Below, one piece after another: positions 1 to 7,458 of a DNA stretch of 12,190 nucleotides. Made by a program: the position numbers and the translations under genes. Under the pieces are notes generated by a model. That model searched no databases, was not told the DNA's origin, and worked only from the letters and a program-made list of their open reading frames with translations. This stretch comes from Rhodospirillales bacterium (GTDB lineage: Bacteria > Pseudomonadota > Alphaproteobacteria > ATCC43930 > CGMCC-115725): contig JAATGI010000028.1 of assembly GCA_015654725.1 (NCBI GenBank), positions 1 through 12,190 of the forward strand, written 5' to 3'. Each line of letters starts with the position of its first letter. Position 1 is the stretch's first letter.

Positions 1-1
1 C

Positions 2-1555
2 TCAGGCGGCGAGCGCGTCGGCGCCCGACATCGCGGCGGGGGCGATGGGCAAGGTCACGCGAATGACGGTGCCTTTTCCCGGCTCGCTTTCGATGGCGAG
101 CGTGCCGCCATGCCGCTCGGTCAATTCCTTGGCCAGGGGCAAGCCGAGGCCGGTGCCATCATAGCGCCGCGCGAGCCGGCTGTCGATCTGGCCGAACGGC
201 GACAGCGCCAGGGGAATGTCCGCCGCCGACATGCCGATGCCGGTGTCGCGGACCTCGATCGCGACCGCGTCGCCCCGGCTGTCGGCGCGGACCGAGACCG
301 TGCCGCCGGGGTCGGTGAATTTGACCGCGTTGGACAGGAGATTGAGAAAGATTTGGCGCAGCTTGGCCGGATCGCCGGAGAGCGGCGGGAGCCCGTCGGC
401 GGCCGCGATGCCGAGCCCGATGCCGCCGCGCGCGCATTGGTCGCGCATCATGGTGGCGCATTCGGCCAGGATCGCCGCGATATTCACGCTCTCGCGATGC
501 AGCGGCATGGTTCCGCTCTCGCTTTTCGCCAGATCGAGCACGCCGTTGATGACGGTCAGCAAGTGGCGGCCGCTTTGCAAAATATCGCCGAGATAGGAGA
601 CGTAATGCGGATTGCCGACCGGGCCCATGGTCTCGCGCATCATGATTTCCGAGAAGCCGATAATGGCGTTCAAGGGCGTCCTGAGTTCGTGGCTCATATT
701 GGCGAGGAACGAGCTCTTGGCGCGGCTCGCCGCCTCGGCCTGGCGTTGCGCCTCGCGATAGCGCCGCTCGCGTTCCTTGACCTCGGTGAAATCGGTGAAA
801 AAGAAGAAGCCGCCGCCGTCGCGCGTGCTGCTTCGGCTGACGCGAATCCAGCGGCCGTCGGCGAGCTGCAATTCGCTGCCGTTGGCCTGAATTTCCGCCA
901 GGTCCGGCGCCGCGTCCGGCCGCAGCAAATGGCCGCGCATCGCGGGCGCGATCATGGCGAAGTCGGCGGCGGGGCGAATCACCGCGGCGAGGGCGGGAAA
1001 GAATTCGGCCATCTGGCTGTTGGCGACGACGACGCGGCCGTCGGCATCGACCAGCACCATGCCTTCATGCGAGCTTTCGAGCGCGTCGGCGAGCCGGCTC
1101 TGCGCCGAACGGCGCTGCTCGCGCTCGCGCGCCATCATGGCCCGGATGTTGTCGCGCATCGCGCTTAACGTGTTCAGCAGGATGCCGGTTTCGTCGCCGC
1201 CGCCGCGCGGAATCACGGTGTCGAGCTCGCCGCCGGCGATGCGATCCGCCGCCCGCGCCGCCAGCGCCAGCGGGCGAACGATGCGGCGCGCGAGCAAAAA
1301 CGTGATCGCTGCGGCCAGCAGCAGCGCCAGGACCGCCACCGCGGCGCTGCTATATTCGAATCCGCGGATCGCGGCGATGCTGTCGCCGCGCGCGGCGGCG
1401 TCGAGCGGGCGATCGTAGGTGTCGGCGACGATGCCGCCGGCGGCGTTGAGCACGTAAACGCCATAGCCGCCGAGCGCCGCGATCATCACGGCCATGGCGA
1501 CGAAGCCGAGCAGAATCTTGGCGCCGATCCCGCCTCGAATATGGAATGGAGTCAT
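2..1555 (-). CDS. HAMP-PAS sensor histidine kinase
   Basis: Membrane-bound two-component sensor kinase, 517 aa and complete. Two hydrophobic segments (about residues 13-36 and 69-89) enclose only about 32 residues outside the membrane. They are followed by a HAMP linker (about 88-142), a PAS-like domain (about 155-260), a HisKA dimerisation domain with the MSHELRTPLN phospho-acceptor box (His289), and a HATPase_c domain with N box (Asn405/Asn409), G1 box DTGIGM (437-442), F box (Phe454) and G2 box GTGLGL (467-472). All catalytic boxes are intact, so it should autophosphorylate. There is no receiver domain, and no response regulator is visible nearby. It lies 86 bases after the ABC ATPase on the same strand, so it may be the operon's last gene and sense transporter-related or cytoplasmic signals. 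The start at 1555 has no obvious Shine-Dalgarno. The signal is unknown. Confidence 0.93.
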   Translation of the reverse strand: MTPFHIRGGIGAKILLGFVAMAVMIAALGGYGVYVLNAAGGIVADTYDRPLDAAARGDSIAAIRGFEYSSAAVAVLALLLAAAITFLLARRIVRPLALAARAADRIAGGELDTVIPRGGGDETGILLNTLSAMRDNIRAMMAREREQRRSAQSRLADALESSHEGMVLVDADGRVVVANSQMAEFFPALAAVIRPAADFAMIAPAMRGHLLRPDAAPDLAEIQANGSELQLADGRWIRVSRSSTRDGGGFFFFTDFTEVKERERRYREAQRQAEAASRAKSSFLANMSHELRTPLNAIIGFSEIMMRETMGPVGNPHYVSYLGDILQSGRHLLTVINGVLDLAKSESGTMPLHRESVNIAAILAECATMMRDQCARGGIGLGIAAADGLPPLSGDPAKLRQIFLNLLSNAVKFTDPGGTVSVRADSRGDAVAIEVRDTGIGMSAADIPLALSPFGQIDSRLARRYDGTGLGLPLAKELTERHGGTLAIESEPGKGTVIRVTLPIAPAAMSGADALAA

Positions 1556-1641
1556 TGCGTTCGCGCCGATCAGGAGTCGCGCCGACCTTGCCCGATCATG
1601 CTTAAAACCGGCTTAACGCTGTTTCAAAACAACGTAATACG

Positions 1642-2694
1642 CTAAAGCCGTTTGCCGGTCCCGGCGTCGAACCAGGAGGCGCGGGCCAGATCGAGCGTCA
1701 CCTGGATCGGCCCCGGGCCGACGGGACCCGGCGCGAAGCGGGCCACGATCCGTGTCTCGCCGAGCTTGAACACGACATTGGTGTCGGCCCCGGTCGGCTC
1801 GACCAGAAGCGGTTCAAGCGTGATGCCGGTTTCGTCGTCGCCGGCCCGATGGAAATGTTCGGGCCGCAGGCCGAGAAGAACGCGCTTTTCCCGCGATGGT
1901 GCTCCCGGCACGGCAAGATCGCTGTCGCTGCCGTCAGGGCGGAACATCCCGCCACGACAAACGCCCGGCACCAGATTCATCGCGGGCGCGCCGGTGAAGC
2001 CGGCGACGAAGGCGGTGCTGGGCCGGTCATAGACCTCCTGCGGCGGCCCGACCTGCTCGATGACGCCGCGATTCATCACCGCGATGCGCGTCGCCAGCGT
2101 CATCGCCTCGGTCTGATCGTGGGTGACATAAAGAATAGTGGCGCCGAGGCGGCGATGCAGTTCCTTCAATTCGAGCCGGGTCTCGGCGCGGAGCTTGGCG
2201 TCGAGATTGGAGAGCGGCTCGTCGAACAGGAACACCGCGGGCTTCCTGACGATGGCGCGGCCGATGGCGACGCGCTGGCGCTGCCCGCCCGAAAGCTGCG
2301 CCGGGCGGCGGTCGAGCAAATCCTCGATCCGCAAGAGGCGCGCCGCCTCATCCACCAGTCGGTCGATCTCGGCCCGCGCCACGCCGCGCATCTTGAGGCC
2401 GAACGCCATGTTCTTGCGCGCGGTCATGGTCGGATAGAGCGCGTAGGATTGGAACACCATGGCGATGTCGCGCGCGCGCGGCTCGGCGCGCGTCACATCC
2501 TTGCCGCCGATCAGGATCCGCCCCCGATCGGCGCGGTCGAGTCCGGCGACGATGTTGAGGAGCGTGCTCTTGCCGCAGCCCGACGGCCCCAGCAGCACCA
2601 CGAACTCGCCTTGCTCGATATCGAGCGAGAGATCGCTCAGCACCGGCGCCGCGCCATAGCTCTTGGCGATATGGTCGATGGCGAGCGCGCTCAT
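1642..2694 (-). CDS. ABC sugar transporter ATP-binding subunit (MalK/UgpC family)
   Basis: Cytoplasmic ATPase that powers sugar import through the two permeases encoded just upstream; 350 aa. Visible motifs are Walker A GPSGCGKST (36-44), Q-loop Gln82, signature LSGGQ (134-138), Walker B with catalytic Glu (VFLFDEP, 154-160), D-loop SNLD (162-165) and switch His192. A C-terminal OB/TOBE-like regulatory region follows (about 235-345, with LGLRPEH at 274-280), as in MalK/UgpC/GtsD proteins; the total is slightly shorter than the usual 360-390. The frame stays open far upstream inside the permease gene. The start at 2694 is chosen because MSALAIDHIAKSYG is the normal family N-terminus and because its ATG overlaps the permease stop as ATGA, which indicates translational coupling. 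Family membership is certain; substrate is inferred from the neighbours. Confidence 0.95.
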   Translation of the reverse strand: MSALAIDHIAKSYGAAPVLSDLSLDIEQGEFVVLLGPSGCGKSTLLNIVAGLDRADRGRILIGGKDVTRAEPRARDIAMVFQSYALYPTMTARKNMAFGLKMRGVARAEIDRLVDEAARLLRIEDLLDRRPAQLSGGQRQRVAIGRAIVRKPAVFLFDEPLSNLDAKLRAETRLELKELHRRLGATILYVTHDQTEAMTLATRIAVMNRGVIEQVGPPQEVYDRPSTAFVAGFTGAPAMNLVPGVCRGGMFRPDGSDSDLAVPGAPSREKRVLLGLRPEHFHRAGDDETGITLEPLLVEPTGADTNVVFKLGETRIVARFAPGPVGPGPIQVTLDLARASWFDAGTGKRL

Positions 2695-3530
2695 CCGCGC
2701 ACCGCGCCGGCGCCGAGGCCGCGCACGAAATAGCGTCCCGACAGGACATAGACAAAGAGCGTCGGCAGCGCCGTCAACAGCGCCGCCGCCATATCGACAT
2801 TGTATTCCTTGGCGCCAAAATTCGAGCCGGCGATGTTGTTGAGCGCCACCGTCACCGGCGCGCTGCCGGGCGAGGAAAACACCACGCCGAACAGGAAATC
2901 GTTCCAGATGCCGGTGAATTGCAGGATCGCCGCGACCGCCAGCATCGGCAGCGACAAGGGCAGAATCACATACCGGAACGCGGCGAAAAATCCGGCGCCA
3001 TCGAGCCGCGCCGCGCGCACGATGTCGTCCGGCACGCCGAGATAGAAATTGCGGAACAGCAGCGTCGTCACCGGCAGGCCATAAACGATGTGAACCAGAA
3101 TGAGGCCCCACAGCGAGCCGAACAATCCCAGCGCCGCGAGAGTGCGCGCCATTGGAATGAGAATGGTCTGGAACGGCACGAATACGCCCAGCAAGAGCGC
3201 GGCGAAAAATAATTCGGCGCCGCGAAAGCGCCATTTGGTCAAGGCATAGCCGTTGACCGCGCCGATCAGCACCGAGAGCGCCACCGACGGCGCCGCGATC
3301 AACGCCGAGTTGGCGTAATAAGGTTCGAGGCCGCCGCAACTGGCGCCGACGCAGGCGCCGCTCCAGGCTTTCGCCCAAGCGGCGAGGCTCGGCGCATCGG
3401 GGAGCGCGAAAATCGCGCCGGCGCGAATCTGGGCGAGCGGTTTCAGCGACGTCACCAGCATGACATAGAGCGGCGCCAGGAACAGAAGCGCGGTCCCGGC
3501 CAGCAGCGCGTAAAGCAGAAGCCGCCTCAT
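2691..3530 (-). CDS. gtsC: sugar ABC transporter permease, MalG-like (GtsC-like)
   Basis: Inner-membrane permease of a carbohydrate ABC importer (CUT1 type), 279 aa, with six predicted hydrophobic segments starting at about residue 5. The EAA-type loop that docks on the ATPase is DDIVRAARLDGAG...ILPLS (about 168-193). A periplasmic loop with two cysteines, GACVGASCGG (58-67), followed by an aromatic stretch, is a feature I associate with glucose-type permeases related to Pseudomonas GtsC; this is recall of the family rather than an alignment. The start at 3530 overlaps the preceding permease stop by four bases (ATGA), and the stop overlaps the ATPase start in the same way. There is no separate ribosome site, so translation is probably coupled. 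Role as a permease is near certain; the glucose assignment is inferred. Confidence 0.92.
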   Translation of the reverse strand: MRRLLLYALLAGTALLFLAPLYVMLVTSLKPLAQIRAGAIFALPDAPSLAAWAKAWSGACVGASCGGLEPYYANSALIAAPSVALSVLIGAVNGYALTKWRFRGAELFFAALLLGVFVPFQTILIPMARTLAALGLFGSLWGLILVHIVYGLPVTTLLFRNFYLGVPDDIVRAARLDGAGFFAAFRYVILPLSLPMLAVAAILQFTGIWNDFLFGVVFSSPGSAPVTVALNNIAGSNFGAKEYNVDMAAALLTALPTLFVYVLSGRYFVRGLGAGAVRG

Positions 3531-4477
3531 CGCGGCCGGCGCAGCTCGGACGCGAGATAGGGCAGGATGATGGCGAGGAAGGTCGCGAACATTATCACCG
3601 CGCTGGCGGCGCCCAACGCGAGCTGGTCGCGGCGGAAGCCCATGTCATACATGAAGCGGCTCGGCAGGTCGGAGGCATAGCCCGGCCCGCCGCCGGTCAG
3701 CACCACCACCAGATCGAAATTCCGCAACACCGCGACCGCCAGCAGCACGATCACGGTCAAGAAGGCCGGGCGCAGCATCGGCACCAGGATGAAGGCATAG
3801 ATTTTCCAGGTGGGCGCGCCGTCGATGCGCGCGGCCTTGACGATCTCGTCATCGATGCCGCGCAAGGCCGCGAGAAACACCGCCATGACAAAGCCGCTCG
3901 ATTGCCACACGCCGGCGATGACGAGCGCGTAGATCGCGCGATTGGGATCGTTAAGCCAATCGAAGCTGAAGCCGCTCCAACCCCAACCTTGCACCGCCGC
4001 TTGCAGCCCCATGGTCGGGTCCATGATCCAGCGCCAGGCCGTGCCGGTGACGACGAAGGAAATCGCCAACGGATAAAGATAGATCGCGCGCCACAGGCCT
4101 TCGCCGCGCACCCGCCGGTCCAACAGGATCGCGAGCGACAAGCCGATGGCGACGCAAAAACCGATGAAGCAGACGCCATAGATGAAGAGATTGCCGTAAG
4201 CGACGAGCCAGCGCGGATTGCTCCAGAGCTTGGCGTATTGCGCCAGGCCGGCGAAATCGTTGCGCGGCAGCAAGGTCGAATTGGTCAGCGAAATCCAGCC
4301 GGTCCAGCCGGCGAAACCATAAAGAAACACCGCCGCGACGACGGCGGTGGGCGCGAGCGCGAGACGCGCGGCGTAGCGGTCGAAGAAACCCTCCCCCTTG
4401 ATGGGGGAGGGAAGAAATGCCGAGCGGAAGCGCGGCATTTCTGGTGGGGGTGATGCCGATGCCACAATTACCCCCAC
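3527..4477 (-). CDS. gtsB: sugar ABC transporter permease, MalF-like (GtsB-like), with repeat-derived N-terminus
   Basis: Inner-membrane permease partner of the downstream MalG-like subunit. The conserved part begins at about FFDRYAARLALAP (31-43) and has six hydrophobic segments, the EAA loop EIVKAARIDGAPTW (211-224) and the family TGGGPG motif (261-266). Its style (NSTLLP, NDFAGLAQYAKLW) matches the glucose permease GtsB. The start is unusual. Reading upstream, the frame first meets GTG at 4477, then a TGA at 4514-4516. The only other early starts are GTG codon 5 and ATG codon 14 (4436-4438). All three lie inside the palindromic repeat at 4389-4526. Residues 1-30, including PSPIKGEG, are therefore encoded by the repeat. 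None of these starts has a convincing Shine-Dalgarno. I give the longest frame; ATG at 4438 is equally possible. Whether the protein is well expressed is open. Confidence 0.88.
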   Translation of the reverse strand: MGVIVASASPPPEMPRFRSAFLPSPIKGEGFFDRYAARLALAPTAVVAAVFLYGFAGWTGWISLTNSTLLPRNDFAGLAQYAKLWSNPRWLVAYGNLFIYGVCFIGFCVAIGLSLAILLDRRVRGEGLWRAIYLYPLAISFVVTGTAWRWIMDPTMGLQAAVQGWGWSGFSFDWLNDPNRAIYALVIAGVWQSSGFVMAVFLAALRGIDDEIVKAARIDGAPTWKIYAFILVPMLRPAFLTVIVLLAVAVLRNFDLVVVLTGGGPGYASDLPSRFMYDMGFRRDQLALGAASAVIMFATFLAIILPYLASELRRPR

Positions 4478-4526
4478 CGGTCTCGCCGCTTCGCGGCTCG
4501 ACTCCCTCCCCCATCAAGGGGGAGGG
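4389..4526. repeat. composite palindromic repeat (GGGGGAGGG type) overlapping the permease start
   Basis: The two ends, 4389-4412 and 4503-4526, are perfect 24-base inverted copies of each other, and each is itself a near-palindrome of CCCTCCCCC and GGGGGAGGG. Inside are three more stems: 4413-4422 with 4433-4442 (10/10), 4443-4451 with 4470-4478 (9/9) and 4485-4489 with 4493-4497. The element could fold into a multi-branched RNA or DNA cruciform. It fills nearly all of the space between the binding-protein stop and the permease and supplies the permease start. It resembles small non-autonomous (REP/MITE-like) repeats of proteobacteria; no transposase is present. Confidence 0.85.
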
Positions 4527-4550
4527 TGGAATTTCCAAGACCCAAATCGA

Positions 4551-5798
4551 TCACCGCGCCGCCGCGACGGCGGCGCGCAACGCCCGGGCGGCCGATTCGG
4601 GCGACATCGGCGACGCGAAGAACGCGGCGATGGTGTCGCTGATGGCGCCGCCTTGCGCCAGCGGCACCGCCATGCCCGAGCCGAGCGACGGCAAGAGATG
4701 GGGCGACTGGCGCAGAATATTCATCGCGATGCGCGAGCATTGGTCGAAGCCGTCGAGCGGCACGTCCTTGCGCGGCGGCACCGAGCCCTTGGCGAAGCTG
4801 AAATCCCGCTGCGTCTCGGGCTCCATGACGACATGCGCCATCAGCAACTGGCCGGCGCGCTGATCCGGATCGGCGACGCGCGGCACGGCGAAGGAATCGG
4901 CCGCGATCGAATAAGCATCGCCGGAGCCGGGCGCGAGCGCGCAACCGAAATCGACGCCCGGCTTCATCCCGGCGGCGGAAAATTCGCCCTTCGCCCAATC
5001 GCCCATGAACTGCATCGCGGCCTTGCCGGTGATGACGAGATTGGTGGTCTCGTTCCAACTGCGGTTGCCGGCGCCGGGATCCATCATGCCGCGGATCTTG
5101 ACGAGCTCGGCGAAGACTTCGAGCATGGTCGGGCTTTCCAACGCCGCGTCTTCCAACCGCACCAGCGCGGCATCGAAGAAATCGGGCCCGCCGACGCCGA
5201 GCACGACATCGGCGAAGATGATGGTCTCCTGCCAATCCTGTCCGCCGACCGCGAGCGGGATATAGCCCGCCGCCTTGATCTTGGCCGCCGCCGCGTCGAA
5301 CTCGTCCCACGTCGTGGGCACCGCGACGCCGGCCGCCGCGAACACCTTGGCATTGGTCCAGAGCCAGTTCTCGCCGTGAATATCGACGGGAATGGCGACA
5401 TATTTGCCGCCGACCTTGGCGTTCTCCGCGATCAGCGGCGGCAACAGCGCGTCCCAATGCTCCTTCGCCGCCACTGCATCGACATCGCCGAGAAGACCGG
5501 CCTGGGCGAGCTGTTGCAGCGACAATCCCAAATGCCATTGCATGACCGTCGGCGGCTTGCCGCCAAGGATGCGCGTCTTCGCCACTGTTTCCGCCGCGTC
5601 GCCGCCGCCGCCCGCGACCGGATTGTCGACCCATTTCCCGCCTTCCGCGACAAAGCGGTCATGAATGACTTTCAGCGCCTTGGCCTCGCCGCCCGAAGTC
5701 CACCAATGCAGCACCTCGGCGGTCGGCTGTTGCGCGAACGCGGGCGATGCGATGAACACAACGCCGATTGCCAATCCAAGGATTTTTCGCCGCCGCAT
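4551..5798 (-). CDS. gtsA: glucose/mannose-type ABC transporter solute-binding protein (GtsA-like)
   Basis: Periplasmic sugar-binding protein that delivers substrate to the two permeases, 415 aa. It has a clear Sec signal peptide: MRRRK, a hydrophobic core (about 6-18), then SPAFA before Gln23, so cleavage after residue 22 is likely. The mature protein opens with EVLHWWTSGGE (28-38), the signature I recall for glucose-binding proteins of the Pseudomonas GtsA/Thermus GBP group. Further GtsA-like stretches are VAGGGGDAAETV, LAVGGQDWQET and FMGDWAKGEF. The start at 5798 is preceded by a GGGGGA Shine-Dalgarno (about 5803-5808 on the minus strand). It is the first gene of the minus-strand uptake operon and lies back to back with a beta-glucosidase gene, which fits uptake of glucose released from glucosides. 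Family is near certain; the exact sugar is not proven. Confidence 0.93.
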   Translation of the reverse strand: MRRRKILGLAIGVVFIASPAFAQQPTAEVLHWWTSGGEAKALKVIHDRFVAEGGKWVDNPVAGGGGDAAETVAKTRILGGKPPTVMQWHLGLSLQQLAQAGLLGDVDAVAAKEHWDALLPPLIAENAKVGGKYVAIPVDIHGENWLWTNAKVFAAAGVAVPTTWDEFDAAAAKIKAAGYIPLAVGGQDWQETIIFADVVLGVGGPDFFDAALVRLEDAALESPTMLEVFAELVKIRGMMDPGAGNRSWNETTNLVITGKAAMQFMGDWAKGEFSAAGMKPGVDFGCALAPGSGDAYSIAADSFAVPRVADPDQRAGQLLMAHVVMEPETQRDFSFAKGSVPPRKDVPLDGFDQCSRIAMNILRQSPHLLPSLGSGMAVPLAQGGAISDTIAAFFASPMSPESAARALRAAVAAAR

Positions 5799-5834
5799 GA
5801 CAATCCCCCAGCCGCTTCAGGCGCCAAAGAAGTT

Positions 5835-5993
5835 TGAACCACCAGGACGCCAAGGCACCAAGAATAAAAACTCAGAATTCACTACCCCGGCTGGAGCCGG
5901 GGTCCATGGATGGGTGGATACCTCCACGGGCTTGACCCGGGGATCACGCCGGTATGGCGCCTTAACTTGGCGTCTTGGTGTCTTGGTGGTTCA
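5835..5993. repeat. inverted-repeat element with CTTGGTGT tandem arms, copy 1
   Basis: Left arm 5835-5862 and right arm 5966-5993 are 28-base inverted copies matching at 24 positions. The right arm is built of 8-base tandem units: CTTGGCGT, CTTGGTGT, CTTGGTGG, then TTCA. The right arm is identical over 28 bases to 10753-10780 in copy 2. The element fills the middle of the gap between the divergent binding-protein and beta-glucosidase genes, where the promoters of both should lie. The left arm ends about 36 bases ahead of the binding-protein start. Confidence 0.8.
5884..5940. repeat. palindromic insert inside copy 1
   Basis: A perfect 9-base stem, 5884-5892 with 5895-5903 and a two-base loop (ACCCCGGCT/AGCCGGGGT), is followed by a second short stem in CGGGCTTGACCCG (5927-5939). 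The wording CCCGGGTCAAGCCCG on the minus strand is typical of a separate palindromic repeat family common in alphaproteobacteria. It lies entirely within the outer inverted-repeat element, so it may be a nested insertion. Confidence 0.6.
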
Positions 5994-6022
5994 TTTTTTT
6001 CGCCCCCATCGCCCCCACCCGC

Positions 6023-6065
6023 CAACGCTTCGCGTTGTCTGCCCTCCCCCGCTTGCGGGGGAGGG
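6023..6065. repeat. paired hairpins of the GGGGGAGGG repeat type
   Basis: Two perfect stems stand side by side: CAACGC (6023-6028) with GCGTTG (6032-6037), and CCCTCCCCCGC (6042-6052) with GCGGGGGAGGG (6055-6065), the latter 11 base pairs with a two-base loop. The stem sequence is shared with the ends of the element at 4389-4526, so this is probably a partial member of the same family. No T-run follows, so it is a poor intrinsic terminator. It ends 55 bases before the beta-glucosidase start. Confidence 0.75.
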
Positions 6066-6120
6066 TTGGGAGGGGGCTATGGCTTGATTATGCAGAAACC
6101 GTCGTCATGATGCACCCGGC

Positions 6121-7458
6121 ATGGCCGAGAATTTTCCCGAAGGGTTTTTGTGGGGCGCGTCAACCGCCTCCTATCAGATCGAGGGCGCGGCGCGCGAGGA
6201 TGGCCGCGGGCCGTCGATCTGGGACGTGTTCAGCCACACGCCGGGCAAGGTCCTGAACGGCGACACGGGCGATGTCGCCTGCGATCATTATCATCGCTGG
6301 CGCGAGGATGTGGCGCTGCTGCGCGAGTTGGGCGTCGGCGCTTATCGCTTCTCGACCTCCTGGTCGCGAATTTTGCCGGAGGGGCGCGGCACCGTGAACG
6401 AGAAGGGCATCGAATTCTACGATCGCTTGGTTGATGCCGTGCTCGATGCCGGCATCCAGCCTTGGCTCTGCCTTTATCATTGGGATTTGCCGCAGGCGCT
6501 CGAGGACAAGGGCGGCTGGCAGAACCGCGACGTGGCGCGCTGGTACGCCGATTACGTCGGCGTGGTGGCGCGGCGCCTTGGCGACCGCGTCAAGCATTGG
6601 GCGACCTTCAACGAACCGAACAATGTCGCCTATCGCGGCTATGGCGAGGGCGACCACGCGCCCGGAATCAAAAGCCGCGACGCGGTGTGGCGCGCGATCC
6701 ATACCGTCAATCTCGCGCATGGCCTCGGCATGAAAACCCTGCGCGAGGAGCGCGCCGGTCTGACGCTCGGCAATATCTATAATTTCGGGCCGCGCGAGCC
6801 GGCGAGCGACCGCGAGCGCGATAACGAGGCCTGCGCGCTCATGGACGCGCTCATGAACAAGGCGTTTCCCGACGCGCAAATCCTGGGGACTTATCCCGAG
6901 CCGATCGCCGCCGACATGGCGCCGCTGATCGAGGAGGGCGATTGGCAGATCATCAAGCAGAAGCTCGATTATTTCGCCTTCAATCATTATTCGCGCTCGC
7001 GCGTGCGCTGGGACAAGGACCACCTGTTCCATATGGGGCGCGTGCCGACGCCGGCGGGCACGCCGATGACCGAGATGGGCTGGGAGATCGCGCCCGATGC
7101 CTTCCGCCAGGTCATGATCGAGTGCCAGGCGCGCTATAGCGGCACGCTGCCGATGTATATCCTCGAAAACGGCGCCGCGTTTCGCGACGCGGTCGATAAC
7201 GAGGGCCGCGTGCGCTACCCGCAACGCATCGAATTCCTGCGCGGCTATCTCGGCGCGGTCTTGGACGCGATCGCGGCCGGCGTGCCGGTCAAAGGCTATT
7301 TCGTCTGGTCGCTCTTGGATAATTTCGAATGGGCGCTCGGCTACGACAAGCGCTTCGGCATCGTCTATGTCGATTACGCGACGCAGAAACGCGTGCCCAA
7401 GGATTCCTATTATTTCTATCGCGAACTGGCGCAAGGCGGGGCGCTGGAACGCCGATAA
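6121..7458 (+). CDS. GH1 family beta-glucosidase
   Basis: Retaining glycoside hydrolase that removes terminal beta-linked glucose (or related sugars) from oligosaccharides or aryl/alkyl glucosides; 445 aa, the usual length for bacterial GH1. The N-terminus FPEGFLWGASTASYQIEG (5-22) is the family signature and fixes the start at 6121, although no good Shine-Dalgarno precedes it. The acid/base Glu165 sits in TFNEPN (162-167) and the nucleophile Glu349 in YILENG (346-351). Sugar-binding residues Gln19, His120-Trp121, Asn164, Glu403 and Trp404 are present. There is no signal peptide, so it should act in the cytoplasm on imported glucosides. It is divergent from the glucose-type transporter and overlaps the next gene by one base, so it probably forms an operon with the GMC oxidoreductase. 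Fold and mechanism are certain; the natural substrate is not. Confidence 0.95.
   Translation: MAENFPEGFLWGASTASYQIEGAAREDGRGPSIWDVFSHTPGKVLNGDTGDVACDHYHRWREDVALLRELGVGAYRFSTSWSRILPEGRGTVNEKGIEFYDRLVDAVLDAGIQPWLCLYHWDLPQALEDKGGWQNRDVARWYADYVGVVARRLGDRVKHWATFNEPNNVAYRGYGEGDHAPGIKSRDAVWRAIHTVNLAHGLGMKTLREERAGLTLGNIYNFGPREPASDRERDNEACALMDALMNKAFPDAQILGTYPEPIAADMAPLIEEGDWQIIKQKLDYFAFNHYSRSRVRWDKDHLFHMGRVPTPAGTPMTEMGWEIAPDAFRQVMIECQARYSGTLPMYILENGAAFRDAVDNEGRVRYPQRIEFLRGYLGAVLDAIAAGVPVKGYFVWSLLDNFEWALGYDKRFGIVYVDYATQKRVPKDSYYFYRELAQGGALERR

Larger units (their letters stand above)
5799..6120. promoter_or_regulatory. divergent intergenic region between sugar-uptake operon and beta-glucosidase
   Basis: This 322-base gap must carry the promoters for both directions. 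Most of it is repeat sequence: the tandem-arm element (5835-5993) and two hairpins (6023-6065). I cannot pick a trustworthy -35/-10 pair or an operator on either strand. The only clear expression signal is the GGGGGA Shine-Dalgarno ahead of the minus-strand binding-protein gene. Confidence 0.5.

Noticed and set aside
110..1168. Long plus-strand open frame opposite the sensor kinase
   Set aside because: It is Arg/Ala/His/Asp-rich with no recognisable domain, and the minus-strand frame has every kinase box. It is a shadow produced by high GC third positions.
1642..3378. Treating the 578-codon minus frame as one fused protein with the ATPase
   Set aside because: The upstream 228 codons are Arg-rich shadow of the MalG-like permease; the ATPase has a normal family N-terminus at 2694 overlapping the permease stop.
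4389..4526. Insertion sequence
   Set aside because: Only 138 bases, with inverted ends but no transposase and no visible target duplication; at most a non-autonomous repeat.
4398..5837. Plus-strand open frame of 479 codons opposite the binding protein
   Set aside because: Composition is typical of an antisense shadow, it runs through the palindromic repeat, and the minus strand has a clear signal peptide and GtsA-like motifs.
5835..5993. CRISPR array
   Set aside because: The 8-base tandem units are contiguous, few in number and lack spacers.
6042..6065. Intrinsic terminator
   Set aside because: The hairpin is strong but there is no T-run after it on either strand, and it lies ahead of a gene start and matches a repeat family.
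6160..7434. Minus-strand open frame opposite the beta-glucosidase
   Set aside because: No domain is recognisable and the plus strand has both GH1 catalytic glutamates.
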